Below are positions 9,665 to 19,479 of a DNA stretch of 64,000 nucleotides, in pieces. Position 1 is the first letter of the stretch. Each line of letters begins with the position of its first letter. The stretch is taken from positions 124,001-188,000 of the forward strand of contig MEFP01000012.1 in NCBI GenBank assembly GCA_001725155.1, given 5' to 3'. The notes beneath the pieces were generated by a model. The model did no database searches. It was not told the DNA's origin and saw only the letters and a list, made by a program, of their open reading frames with translations. The stretch comes from Lysobacteraceae bacterium SCN 69-320. GTDB lineage: Bacteria; Pseudomonadota; Gammaproteobacteria; Xanthomonadales; Rhodanobacteraceae. A program made the translations under genes and the position numbers.

Positions 9665-12007
9665 TCAGCCTCCGCTTCGGTTGGGATCGGCCAGCGCCGC
9701 GGGCTCGCCATCAGGCGAGTCGGGTGCTGCGCCGCGATACAGCGACAGCAGCCGGCCGACCACGCTGTCCAGGCCGGCCGCGGCTTCGACGTCGCGTCGC
9801 GCCTGCTCGCCGAGCGTGCGCAAGGCCGCCGCGTCGAGCGCCGCTGCCTCGACCAGCGCGGCGGCCAGCGCCGCGACATCCCCGGCATCGACGAGCCAGC
9901 CGTTGCGGCCGGACACGACCAGGTCCTCGCTGCCGCTGACCCGGCTGGCCAGCACCGGCAGGCCGCTGGCCATGAATTCCAGCAGGGTGTTCGACAGGCC
10001 TTCGATCAGCGACGGCAGGATGCCGAAATCGGCCTCGGCCAGTACATCCTCGACCTGCGCGCGATGGCCGAGAAAGCGGACTTGTCCGGCGATGCCCAGT
10101 TGTTCGGCCTGCCGGCGCAGCCCGGCTTCGAGTTCGCCGCGGCCGACGAGATCCAGGCGCACGTCGCGACGATCCGCGAACGCCTGCGCCCAGGCACTCA
10201 GCAGCACATCCAGGCCTTTCTCGCGCACGAGGCGGCCGACGAACACCGCCGTCCGCGGCCGGGCCGGCGCCACGGCGGGACGCCGGTCGCGGAAGCGCGC
10301 GGTGTCGACCGCATTGGGCAGGATCACGATGCGGTCGCGGTCGAAGCCGTGCGCGGCGAGCTCGCCGGCGATGCGCCGGCTGATCGCCTGCAAGGCATCG
10401 GCCTGCTTGAGGCAGCGCTGGGCGAGCGCGGCGACCGGGCCGCGGCCGGCGGCAAGCACGCCGTGTTCGAGCTCCCAGGAACCCGATACCTTGACGACGA
10501 CCGGCACCGGTCGCGGGCCGGCGCGGGCGAGCAGGCAGGCGATCGCGCCGAGGTAATGCGCGATGTGTACGTGCCAGGCGTGGTAACGGCCGCGGCGGCG
10601 CCACAGGAACGCGGCCAGGCGCGTCCACAGCACGAGGCTCGCGACGCCGCGCAACGGCGGGAACGGCAGACGGCAGACGGCGATGCCTTCGTAGCGCTCC
10701 ACGCGCGCGGTCGGACCGCCGCGCACGCGCGGCGTCAGCACGGTCACGCGGTGGCCGAGCCGGCGCAGGCGCAGCGCCAGGGTGCGCACCTGCGACTCGG
10801 CGCCGCCGCCGGCATGTGCCGGGAAGTGGCTTTCGAGCAGCAGCAGCAGGCGCAGCGGGCGGGCGCGCGGCGGCGCCGCGTTCGCGCCGATGCCGGCCTC
10901 GCGCGCGAGGCAGCGCGCGTAGACCGATTCGGTCTGCGCAACCATGTCGGCGACCGCGTAGTGGCGCTGGACGTGGCGGCGCGCCGCGTCGCCGAGCTGC
11001 GTGCGCAGTGCGGCGTCGGCGGTCAGGCGGCGCAGGCCGACGGCCAGCGCCGGCGTGTCGCCGCTGCGGAACAGCAGGCCCGTGCGGCCGTGTTCGATGA
11101 GTTCCGGATTGCCGCCGACGGCCGAGGCGAGTACCGGCCGCGCCGCGGCCATGGCTTCGAGCACGACGTTGGACAGGCCTTCCTCGCTGGACGGCAGCAC
11201 GACGATGTCGGCCGCGGCGATCAGCGCCGGCGCGTCGCTGCGCGCGCCGCAGAAGCGCAGATCCGGGTTCAGGCCCAGCGCTGCGGCGCGCGCTTCGAGC
11301 GCCGCCTGCAGCGGACCGGCGCCGACGAGCGCGAGCCAGGGCCGCTGCGCCGGCGGCAGCGAGGCCATCGCGGCGAGCAGCAGCGCGACGTTCTTCTCGG
11401 CGACCAGGCGGCCGACGAACAGCGCGAGCACCCGTCCCGCCGGCACGCCGAGGCTCGCATGCAGCGCCGCGCGCTGCGCCGCGGCGGGCACGGCCGGCAG
11501 CGGCACGCCGTTGGGTATGGTGTCGAAATAGCCGAGGTCCAGCCCCGTGCGTTCGGCCGTATGACGCGCGCCGGCACGCGCGTTCGCGATGACCGCGTCG
11601 GCGCGGCCGAGTATCCAGCGCTTGCACCACCACTGCCAGTCCGCGTAGCCCAGACACAGCCCGCGCACCGACACCACGCTGACCGCATGCGGCACCCACG
11701 GGCGTATCGCGCGCAGCCAGATCTCGGCGGTCAGCGAATAGCAGTGCACGAGGTCGTAGCGCCGCCTGCGCAGCAGCGCGATCAGGCGCAGCACGAAGCG
11801 CGCGTCGAAGCGTCCGCGCTTGGGCAGGTGATGGCAGGGCACACCGCTGGCTTCGATCTCGTCGACGAGGAACGAGCGCTCGCGGAAGAACAGCAGCTCC
11901 GGGCGCCAGTGTTCGCGCGACAGGCCGCCGAGCAGCTGCGCGATCTGGCGCTGGCTGCCGCCGATCTCCATTTCATCGCTGACCACGAGTATGCGTCTAG
12001 GCGGCAC
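9665..12007 (-). CDS. Bifunctional GT4-GT4 glycosyltransferase (two GT-B enzymes in one ORF)
   Basis: 780 aa from GTG at 12007. Two complete GT4-like units, each with 'VGRLV.EK', 'LPS..EGLSN..LE.MA.G.PVLAS.V.G'. No stop at the junction. Confidence 0.8.
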   Translation of the reverse strand: MPPRRILVVSDEMEIGGSQRQIAQLLGGLSREHWRPELLFFRERSFLVDEIEASGVPCHHLPKRGRFDARFVLRLIALLRRRRYDLVHCYSLTAEIWLRAIRPWVPHAVSVVSVRGLCLGYADWQWWCKRWILGRADAVIANARAGARHTAERTGLDLGYFDTIPNGVPLPAVPAAAQRAALHASLGVPAGRVLALFVGRLVAEKNVALLLAAMASLPPAQRPWLALVGAGPLQAALEARAAALGLNPDLRFCGARSDAPALIAAADIVVLPSSEEGLSNVVLEAMAAARPVLASAVGGNPELIEHGRTGLLFRSGDTPALAVGLRRLTADAALRTQLGDAARRHVQRHYAVADMVAQTESVYARCLAREAGIGANAAPPRARPLRLLLLLESHFPAHAGGGAESQVRTLALRLRRLGHRVTVLTPRVRGGPTARVERYEGIAVCRLPFPPLRGVASLVLWTRLAAFLWRRRGRYHAWHVHIAHYLGAIACLLARAGPRPVPVVVKVSGSWELEHGVLAAGRGPVAALAQRCLKQADALQAISRRIAGELAAHGFDRDRIVILPNAVDTARFRDRRPAVAPARPRTAVFVGRLVREKGLDVLLSAWAQAFADRRDVRLDLVGRGELEAGLRRQAEQLGIAGQVRFLGHRAQVEDVLAEADFGILPSLIEGLSNTLLEFMASGLPVLASRVSGSEDLVVSGRNGWLVDAGDVAALAAALVEAAALDAAALRTLGEQARRDVEAAAGLDSVVGRLLSLYRGAAPDSPDGEPAALADPNRSGG

Positions 12008-13214
12008 GGCAGGCCTCCGTGAACAGTGCCAGCAGCTTGTCCGCCTCGCGGCGCGCATCGAAACTCTGTTCGATGCGCGCGCGCGCCGCGGCGGTGCGGC
12101 GCGCGCTCTCTTCGGGTGCATCCAGCGCGCGGCCCAGCGCTTCGGCCAGGGCGGCCGGATCGCGCGGCGCGACGAGCACGCCGTCCTCGCCGTCGCGGAT
12201 CAGTTCGGGAATGCCCGACACGGTGGTGCTGAGCACCGGCGTGCCGGCCGCCATCGCCTCCATGAGGCCCAGCGGAATGCCGTCGCGATTGCCGTCGGCG
12301 CAGACCACGCTCGGCAGCACGAACACGGCGGCCGCATACAGCGCCTCGCGCACCCGGGTCTGCGGCAGCGCGCCGCACAGCGTGACCATGGCCTGCAGTC
12401 CGTGCCGCGCGATGTGCGCCTGCAGCGCGGCGCGCTGCGGGCCGTCGCCGATCAGCCGGCAGCGGAACGAGCGGCCGCTGCGCGCGAGCAGGGCCAGCGC
12501 CTCGATCAGCACGTCGAAGCCCTTGATCGGGTCCAGCCGGCCGACCGCGAGGATCAGATCGGCCTCGCGCCCGTCGGGCCGGTACGGCAGCTCCGTCAGC
12601 GCGACGCCGCAATGCACGATGCGCAGGCGCCGCCGCGCCGCCGGCGTCGCGTGCGCGGCAAGCCAGTCGACGTTGAAGCGCGAGATCGTCACCGGCACGG
12701 CCGCGCGTTCGATCTTTTCGCGCAGCAGCTGGTCCTCGCTGAAGATGTCGTGCGCGTGGCAGGTGAAGCCGAACGGCTTGTGCAGCGCCTGCGCCAGCGC
12801 CCAGGCCACCGTCGACGGATAGGTGGCCCAGTGGGCGTGGATCAGGTCGGGATCGAACTCGCGCACCCAGTCGATCTGGCCGAGGCCGCGCGCGAGCGCG
12901 ACGAACGACTTGGCCAGCGCCTGCGGATGGCGCCAGAGCGCGACCGTGAGGCGCAGCAGCATGGCCGCGGTGACGAGCGGCGCGGCGAGCGCGGCGCGCG
13001 GCGGCAGGCTCTGCGCCGGATGCCGCACGCGGTCGAGCAGACGCGCGGCGTCGGGCTGCAGCAGCGCTTCGCTGACCGGCTTCAGCGACAGGATGCGCAC
13101 GTCCACGCCGGCGTCGATCAGCGCGCTGATCTCGCGCACGATGAAGGTTTCCGACCAGCACGGAAACAGCGACACGACGTAGAGCAGGCGGCGCGGCCGC
13201 GCGACGGCGTTCAC
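11997..13214 (-). CDS. GT4 family glycosyltransferase
   Basis: GTG start at 13214 overlapping upstream stop. 'YVVSLFPCWSETFIVREI', 'HAHWATYPS', 'AVGRLDPIKGFDVLIEAL', 'GIPLGLMEAMAAGTPVLSTTVSGIPELI'. Confidence 0.88.
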   Translation of the reverse strand: MNAVARPRRLLYVVSLFPCWSETFIVREISALIDAGVDVRILSLKPVSEALLQPDAARLLDRVRHPAQSLPPRAALAAPLVTAAMLLRLTVALWRHPQALAKSFVALARGLGQIDWVREFDPDLIHAHWATYPSTVAWALAQALHKPFGFTCHAHDIFSEDQLLREKIERAAVPVTISRFNVDWLAAHATPAARRRLRIVHCGVALTELPYRPDGREADLILAVGRLDPIKGFDVLIEALALLARSGRSFRCRLIGDGPQRAALQAHIARHGLQAMVTLCGALPQTRVREALYAAAVFVLPSVVCADGNRDGIPLGLMEAMAAGTPVLSTTVSGIPELIRDGEDGVLVAPRDPAALAEALGRALDAPEESARRTAAARARIEQSFDARREADKLLALFTEACRAA

Positions 13215-14347
13215 GACGGCCTCCGCGACGCCGCCGGCCACAGGTGCGCGCGCTGCGGATCGCGCGCGAAGTCGAACGGCGCGCGCGCGGCGCAGAGATT
13301 GAGCCGCACGAAAGTCGTCGCCAGGCGCAGCAGGCGGCCGTGCGGCCGCAGCGCGCCGAGCGCGGCCGCCGCATAGAACGTGCACTGCGCCGCGAACGGC
13401 CAGGCCCGCAGGCCGCCCTGCGTCGCCAGCGCTGCACTGACGACGAACGCCAGCAGCAGCAGCCACGGCGCGGCCAGGCGCAGCCATTTGTGACCCCACA
13501 GGCGCCAGCCCAGCGGATGCCGCCAGGGCAGCAGCAGGCCCGGGTCCAGCGCCAGCAGCTGCACGTTGCCGGCCAGGGTGCGGCGCTTGCGCCGGTCCTC
13601 GTGGTCGGCGCCGGCCAGCGTGTCCCAGGCCAGCGCGTCGTCGGCGAAGCCGATGCGCGCACCGCGCGCGGCGATCTGCAGCGGAATCCAGACGTCGTCG
13701 AGGATCAGGCCCGCCGGCACGGTTGGCAGCCATGCGCGCCGCGCGACATACAGCGCGCCGGTCACGCCGGGCACCGAGCCGCTGGCCGATTCGTTGCGGC
13801 GTATCCATTTCTCGTAGCGCCAATAGGCGTCGACGCCGCCGGCACCGGCGCCGGTGCCGCGTTCGAGCACGAGCTCGCCGCTGACCGCGCCGACGTCGGG
13901 CGCGGCCAGGCGCCGCAGCAGCCGGCGCAGGGCGTCGGCGGCGATGCGCTGGCGCAGGTCGCAGAACAGCACGACCTCGTCGTCGACCTCGCGCAGCAGA
14001 TCGCCGAGGCAGGCCGACTTGCCGCGCCGCGCCGCGAAACAGCGCACCGCGACGCGCGGCCCGGCCAGATCGAGTGCCAGCGCCGCATCGGCCCCGTCAC
14101 AGCCGTCGCAGGCGACGAGCACGCGCAGCCGGTCGGGCGGGTAGTCCAGCGCGAGCAGATTGGCGATCTTGGCCGCGAGCGGCTGCGGCGGTCCCTGCGC
14201 GACGAGCACCGCGGTCACCGGCGGCAGCCAGTCGGCCTGCACGGCCGGCGCCGGCGCAAAGTGCGCGCGCAGCGCCATCAGCAACGGATAGCCCGCGTAA
14301 GTGAACGCGAGCAGCGCCGCGCACGACGCGAGCAGGATGATCAGCAT
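13211..14347 (-). CDS. GT2 family glycosyltransferase with C-terminal TM helices
   Basis: N-terminal TM, 'VTAVLVAQGPPQPLAAKIANLLALDYP', 'VLFCDLRQRIAADAL', 'GVTGALYVARR'. Confidence 0.85.
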   Translation of the reverse strand: MLIILLASCAALLAFTYAGYPLLMALRAHFAPAPAVQADWLPPVTAVLVAQGPPQPLAAKIANLLALDYPPDRLRVLVACDGCDGADAALALDLAGPRVAVRCFAARRGKSACLGDLLREVDDEVVLFCDLRQRIAADALRRLLRRLAAPDVGAVSGELVLERGTGAGAGGVDAYWRYEKWIRRNESASGSVPGVTGALYVARRAWLPTVPAGLILDDVWIPLQIAARGARIGFADDALAWDTLAGADHEDRRKRRTLAGNVQLLALDPGLLLPWRHPLGWRLWGHKWLRLAAPWLLLLAFVVSAALATQGGLRAWPFAAQCTFYAAAALGALRPHGRLLRLATTFVRLNLCAARAPFDFARDPQRAHLWPAASRRPS

Positions 14348-15150
14348 GAGCGTTCCGCCGCCGCGGCCAGCCAGCGCCGGCGCAGCGATTCATAGGCGTT
14401 GTCGCCGACGGCGCGCTTGGCCAGGTCCAGCGCCGCATAGCGCAGGCGCAGGCGCAGCAGGCCCTGACCGGTCAGCCAGCGTTGCAGCACGGCCGGCGGC
14501 AGGGCGGCGACGACGGCCAGCCGCGGCAGCGCACCGTTGGCCGCGTCGCGCCGCACGCGGCCCGGCCGCGAGCACAGCACGTGGCTGTAGCCGCAGTCGC
14601 GCGCGATCGCGCCGAGATCCGGCGGCATGCGGCCGCCGGGCGGAGCGAGCAGCCGTACCGGCTCGCCGACCTGCTGTTCGATGGTCAGCCGCGCGCGCAG
14701 CAGGCTGCGTTCGAGTTCCTGCGGCGACAGCGAGGTCAGATAGCGGTGTTCGTAGCCGTGCGACTGGATCGACATGCCGAGTTCGGCCATCTCGCGCAGC
14801 TGGCCCCAGGTCACGAAGCCGCGCTGGCCGACCGTGGCCGGGTTGACGAAGAAATCCGCCTGCGCATGGCGCGCGAGCAGCAGCGGCAGCGCCTCGGCGT
14901 AGTGGCTCGCGTCGCCGTCGTCGAAGGTCAGGATGACGCCGTCGCCACCGGCCAGCCAGCTGCGCGCGCTGGTCAGCGGGCCGTACGCGGCGCAGGCCGC
15001 GAGCTGATGCCGCAGATCCTCGCAGCCGATGCGGTAGTGCGCATCGGCCGTGCCGCCGGCCGTCTCGCCGACCGCGTGGTACATCAGCGCGAGGGTCGAC
15101 GTCGAGGGTCGATCGGGGGCTGCGACGGCGCGGTCGGCGAGGGCGGACAT
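14341..15150 (-). CDS. Polysaccharide deacetylase family protein
   Basis: 'LMYHAVGE', 'VILTFDDGDASHYAEALPLL', 'SIQSHGYEHRYLTSLSPQEL' (NodB-type motifs). Confidence 0.88.
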   Translation of the reverse strand: MSALADRAVAAPDRPSTSTLALMYHAVGETAGGTADAHYRIGCEDLRHQLAACAAYGPLTSARSWLAGGDGVILTFDDGDASHYAEALPLLLARHAQADFFVNPATVGQRGFVTWGQLREMAELGMSIQSHGYEHRYLTSLSPQELERSLLRARLTIEQQVGEPVRLLAPPGGRMPPDLGAIARDCGYSHVLCSRPGRVRRDAANGALPRLAVVAALPPAVLQRWLTGQGLLRLRLRYAALDLAKRAVGDNAYESLRRRWLAAAAERSC

Positions 15151-15151
15151 G

Positions 15152-16447
15152 TCAGCGGCTGTAGCGGATCGCCACGAGAAACTGGTTGTCCGTGTAGTCC
15201 AGCCCCGGCGTGTTGGTCGAACGCGTCGTGTGCTGCACTTCGAAGCGCCACAGCCATTGCCGCGACATCTGCCAGAACAGGCGCGCGCCGTAGCTGCGGT
15301 CGTTGTCGGTACGGTCCAGGTGCGTGTATTCGCGCCGGTCGGCGCCGGCGTAGGCCTGCAGGCTGGTCAGCGGCGTCCACTGGAACGCGTACTCGGCATA
15401 GCCGCCGACGGACTTCTCGTCCAGGGTCGTGTCGGTGACGTAGTCGAGCTTGCGCCAGAACGGCGCGATGCTGAAGCGATGCCGGTCGGTGACGTAGCTG
15501 AGGTCGACGCCGGCGCGCGTCTGGGTATAGACCTGCGGCGACACGAGCATGTTGTCCAGTCCGCTGCCGACCACGACCTTGCCGATGCGGTCCGGATCCA
15601 TGATCAGATCCTGCGCCGTGTCGGAAAAGCTGCGCTGCACTTCGGCACCGAGCCGCGTGCGCGGCCCGAGGTCGTAGCGCAGGCGGCCGAGCAGGCGCAC
15701 GCCGGAATCGCTGCCGCCGCCGTTGCGGAACGACAGCCAGGTGTAGCCGGCTTCCAGATCGAGCTGGCCGTGCGCGCCGACCGCGCGATAGCCGCCGTAG
15801 AGATCCTGGCGGTCGTAGTCCAGCGTCGACGGCGCGCTGGTGTAGCGCACGCCCTGGTCCTGCACGTACAGGGCCACGCTGCGCGTCTCGCTGAGCCGGT
15901 ACAGCCACTGCGCCAGCGCGCTCAGGCGGTTGCCGTTGAATTCGCGCGTCGTGTCGGCGTAGCTGTTGGCATAGCGCAGGTCCAGCTGGCCGCTGGAGCG
16001 GTCGCTGAAGTGCGCATGCAAGGTCGGGCCGGTCAGGAAGAAGTTCGTCTGCTGCTGGTTGTCCGGCGTGTTGTCGAGCAGCACGTTGATCGGCTGGCGG
16101 CCGAGGTAGTCCTCGAACACCCAGTCCATGCGCTGCGGTATCAAATGCCAGACCGCGGTGCCGGCCAGGGTGCCGCGAAAGTCGTTGCTGAAGGTGCCCT
16201 GGGTGTAGTCGCGGTACTCGATGTCGCCGGCGACGTTGGCGGTCAGCTTGGTCGCGTCTTCGGTGAACAGGAAGATCAGGCGCGGGATCAGCACGATGTC
16301 GTCGGACCGGTCGTTTTCGGTCAGGCGGACGTTGTCGTCGTACAGCGCGCCGAGTTCCAGGGAGTAGTCCAGCCGCGCCGCGCCGGCCGATCCCATTGTT
16401 GCAAAAGAGAAAAACAGCAATGACACCCGCAAGACGGCCTTTTCCAC
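15152..16447 (-). CDS. Outer-membrane beta-barrel EPS protein (XrtA-associated TIGR03016-like)
   Basis: GTG at 16447 preceded by GAGGAG gives signal peptide VEKAVLRVSLLFFSFATMGSAGAA, then 'LDYSLELGALYDDNVRLTEND' and alternating beta strands. Confidence 0.75.
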   Translation of the reverse strand: MEKAVLRVSLLFFSFATMGSAGAARLDYSLELGALYDDNVRLTENDRSDDIVLIPRLIFLFTEDATKLTANVAGDIEYRDYTQGTFSNDFRGTLAGTAVWHLIPQRMDWVFEDYLGRQPINVLLDNTPDNQQQTNFFLTGPTLHAHFSDRSSGQLDLRYANSYADTTREFNGNRLSALAQWLYRLSETRSVALYVQDQGVRYTSAPSTLDYDRQDLYGGYRAVGAHGQLDLEAGYTWLSFRNGGGSDSGVRLLGRLRYDLGPRTRLGAEVQRSFSDTAQDLIMDPDRIGKVVVGSGLDNMLVSPQVYTQTRAGVDLSYVTDRHRFSIAPFWRKLDYVTDTTLDEKSVGGYAEYAFQWTPLTSLQAYAGADRREYTHLDRTDNDRSYGARLFWQMSRQWLWRFEVQHTTRSTNTPGLDYTDNQFLVAIRYSR

Positions 16448-16457
16448 GGTTCGCTCC

Positions 16458-17222
16458 TCAAGGTCTTTCGTTGAAGACCACCCCGGCGAAAATCGCCGGA
16501 TCGAACACTGCCGCCGCCTGACTGATCGCCTGGGGCGTGTCGCGGCCGTAGCCGGCGACCAGCACGACGAGGTCGGCAAGTTCGGAGAGGATACGCGCGT
16601 CCGGCGCGCCGGTGACGGCCGGGCCGTCGAGGAACAAATAGCGATCTATATAACGGCACTTCAGCGAATCCAGCGCCGCCCGCAGGCGGAACGAGGAGAA
16701 GTACTCGCCCTCGCCGTGGCGCGAGCGGCCCGCCGGCAGCAGGCGCAGGCGCGCCGCGCCGGTCGCGTAGATCACCGACTGCATGCCCAGCGCCGGATGC
16801 TCCAGGTAGTCGACCAGGCCGCCGGTCGTGGGTTCTATGCCGAACGCCTGGTGCTGCGCCGGGTTGCGCAGGTTGCAGTCGACCAGCAGCGCGGTGCGCG
16901 TCTCGTCCAGAGCGAACGCTGCGGCGAGATTGCGCGCGACGAAGCTCGCGCCGCTGCCGCGGTCGACCGGCACGACGAGGGTGACGAAGTTGCGCTCGGG
17001 AATCATGGCCAGCAGGCGCGTGCGGATCTCGCGGAACGCGTCGGTCTGCCGGCGCGCGACCGGATCCGGTCCGCCGTGGACGAGGCCGCGCGTCTCGGGC
17101 AGGCGCGCCGGCACGGCCGAGGGCTCGGTCATGCGGGCGATGTTGCGCTCGCCGGCCGTCGGCGCGTGCTCGCCGCCGGCGACGCTGGTCAGCAACTTGC
17201 CGCCATCGGCCCGGAGTTTCAT
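16458..17222 (-). CDS. CpsD/CapB-type polysaccharide tyrosine-kinase-like ATPase with degenerate Walker A
   Basis: 'EIRTRLLAMIPERNFVTLVVPVDRGSGASFVARNLAAAFA', 'TALLVDCNLRNPAQHQAFG', 'YLFLDGPAV'. Located next to the chain-length determinant. Confidence 0.8.
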   Translation of the reverse strand: MKLRADGGKLLTSVAGGEHAPTAGERNIARMTEPSAVPARLPETRGLVHGGPDPVARRQTDAFREIRTRLLAMIPERNFVTLVVPVDRGSGASFVARNLAAAFALDETRTALLVDCNLRNPAQHQAFGIEPTTGGLVDYLEHPALGMQSVIYATGAARLRLLPAGRSRHGEGEYFSSFRLRAALDSLKCRYIDRYLFLDGPAVTGAPDARILSELADLVVLVAGYGRDTPQAISQAAAVFDPAIFAGVVFNERP

Positions 17223-18766
17223 GAGGCCACCAGCAGGCGCAGGGCGAGCGCGCCGACATAGGTCAGCAGCACGGCGCCGACCAGCATGACCAGCCGCCAG
17301 TCGCCGTGGCGCTGCTGTCCGCGCTCGGCCGGGCTGCGGTACAGCGCCACGCTGGCCAGCACCGGCACGCCGGCCACGCGCTCGATCTGCTCGGCCGAGC
17401 GCACGCGCGGGTCGACGCGCAGGAAGCCGAACATCAGCGCCAGCGGAATCGCCACGCCGAGGCTCAGGCCGATCGCCGCGAACACGAAGAAGCGCGGTCC
17501 GACCGGCCGCAGCGGCAGCTGCGCCGGCGTCTGTATGGTCAGGGTCAGGCCGCGCTGCTCGGCGTCCATCTGCATCGACAGGCGCGCGTTCTCGCGGCGC
17601 TTGAGCAGATCCTGATAGATGTCGCGATGCACTTCGTAGTCGCGATTGAGCTCGGCCAGGGTATCGCCGATGTCGGCGATGTGCCGGCTGCGGTCGAGTT
17701 CGTGCTGCAGCAGCGCCTCGCTGGAACTCATGCGCGAAGAGGCCGCCGCGGCGTTGCGCCGCGTCTCCGACAGGCGGCTCTGCAGTTCCTGGTACAGCGG
17801 ATTGAAGCGCAGATTCGGCCCGAGCTCGTTCTTCGCCGAGGCACCCTGCACGGGCTGGCGCTGCTTCTCCTGTTCGAGCTCGGCCTGCAGATCCTGCATC
17901 TGGTGGCGCACGCGCACGACGTCGGGATGGTTGGCGGTATACGACAGCAGCAGCTTGTCGAGTTCGGCCTGCAGGTCGGCCAGGCGGTGGTAGTAGTCGG
18001 CTTCGCGCGTCTGCACCGACAGCAGGTTGCTCTGGCCGGACAGCTGGGCCAGCAGCGCCTGCTCGCGGGAGCGCTGCTCGATCAGGTCGATGCGCGCGCT
18101 TTCGGCCTGGCTGCGCAGCTGCCCGATGCGTGCGGTGGCGTCGGCTTCGCTGCCGGGACGCGCGTCGTCGTTGCCGGCGCGATAGCGCTTGAGATTGTCC
18201 TCGGCCTCGCTGAGCTTCCTGCGGTAGGCCTCGACCTGGCTGTCGATGAAGGTGAACGCGTCGCGGCTCTCCTGCTCCTTGGACGCTATGGTCTGCGCGA
18301 TGAACAGGTCGGCGATGCGCTGCGTCACGCGATAGGCGCGGGCTGCGTCCTCGTCGCGGTAGTCGATCTGGATCAGGTTCTCGCGCGGGCTGATGATCGT
18401 GATGCGGCTCTTGATCCGTTCCATGAGCCGGTCGCGCTCGACCGGGCCGGGATTGCCGCGGAGCCAGCCGCCGACCTCGAGCACCTCCTCGAGCACGCGC
18501 CGGCCGAAGATCACCTCACGCGCGATGCCGGCCAGGTCGGCCACACCGGTCGGCACCGCGCGCCCTTCCATCAGCGGCGTGATGATGCTGCGTTGCTTGA
18601 CCAGGATCGTGGTCGAGGAGACATAGGTGCTGGGCCAGGCCTGCGCCGCCGCCAGCGCGACGAGCGCGATCACGACGAAGGCCAGCACCAGCGGCCGGCG
18701 CCGCCGGCCGATTTCCCGGACCAGCACCGGATCGAAACGTTCGATCAACGCCAGGTCGCTGCGCAT
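17219..18766 (-). CDS. XrtA-type polysaccharide chain-length determinant (Wzz family)
   Basis: Two flanking TM segments, long coiled coil, 'STTILVKQRSIITPLMEGRAV', 'YTANHPDVVRVRHQM'. Confidence 0.88.
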   Translation of the reverse strand: MRSDLALIERFDPVLVREIGRRRRPLVLAFVVIALVALAAAQAWPSTYVSSTTILVKQRSIITPLMEGRAVPTGVADLAGIAREVIFGRRVLEEVLEVGGWLRGNPGPVERDRLMERIKSRITIISPRENLIQIDYRDEDAARAYRVTQRIADLFIAQTIASKEQESRDAFTFIDSQVEAYRRKLSEAEDNLKRYRAGNDDARPGSEADATARIGQLRSQAESARIDLIEQRSREQALLAQLSGQSNLLSVQTREADYYHRLADLQAELDKLLLSYTANHPDVVRVRHQMQDLQAELEQEKQRQPVQGASAKNELGPNLRFNPLYQELQSRLSETRRNAAAASSRMSSSEALLQHELDRSRHIADIGDTLAELNRDYEVHRDIYQDLLKRRENARLSMQMDAEQRGLTLTIQTPAQLPLRPVGPRFFVFAAIGLSLGVAIPLALMFGFLRVDPRVRSAEQIERVAGVPVLASVALYRSPAERGQQRHGDWRLVMLVGAVLLTYVGALALRLLVAS

Positions 18767-18782
18767 GACGGCGGGGTCCGGC

Positions 18783-19412
18783 TCAGAGCAGGCGTTCGGG
18801 AACGGTGATCACGTCGCCCGGCTGCACCGGGAAGTTCGTCGCCAGATCGCCCTTCTGCAGGATGCGGTCCAGACGCACGCCATAGGTGCGCGTGTCGCCG
18901 CCGTGTTCCTTGCGATACAGCTCGGTGCGGTCGGGCGCGGCGAACGGCGTCAGGCCGCCGCCGGCGAGCACGGCGTCGAGCACGGTCATGCCCTGGCGGT
19001 ACGGCACCGACAGCGGCTGGCGCACGGCGCCGGTCACGCGTACGCGCGAGAGGTATTCGTGGCTGCGCAGCTCGATCAGGATCACCGCGACCTGCGGATC
19101 GCGCACGTAGTCCTTGAGCTTTTCCTGGATCAGCACGGCCACCTGCTCGGGCGTGCGGCCGCCGGCCTCGACGTCGCCGACCAGCGGAACCGAGATGCGT
19201 CCGTCGGGGCGCACGGGCACGGTGACCGAGAGTTCCGGGTTGTGCCAGACCGAAACCTGGACCCGGTCGTCGACGCCGATGTGGTAGGTGTCGACTGCCT
19301 GGGCGGCCGGATCGACCTTGGGCGGATCGACTGCGCCGAGCTGCGGATTGCTGGCGCAGCCGGCAATGAAGGTCGTGAGCACGAGCAACAGGTGCAGCAG
19401 TGACCGCTTCAT
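18783..19412 (-). CDS. Polysaccharide export lipoprotein (Wza-like; XrtA-associated)
   Basis: Lipobox 'LTTFIAGCASN', 'YHIGVDDRVQVSVWHNPELSVTVPVRPDGRISVPLVGDVEAGG', SLBB region. Confidence 0.9.
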   Translation of the reverse strand: MKRSLLHLLLVLTTFIAGCASNPQLGAVDPPKVDPAAQAVDTYHIGVDDRVQVSVWHNPELSVTVPVRPDGRISVPLVGDVEAGGRTPEQVAVLIQEKLKDYVRDPQVAVILIELRSHEYLSRVRVTGAVRQPLSVPYRQGMTVLDAVLAGGGLTPFAAPDRTELYRKEHGGDTRTYGVRLDRILQKGDLATNFPVQPGDVITVPERLL

Positions 19413-19479
19413 GATCGTCGCCTCGCTGGGAGTGTGCAGCCGTTATAGCGGTAGCGCGAACGCCGTCTCTTGTCCTATG

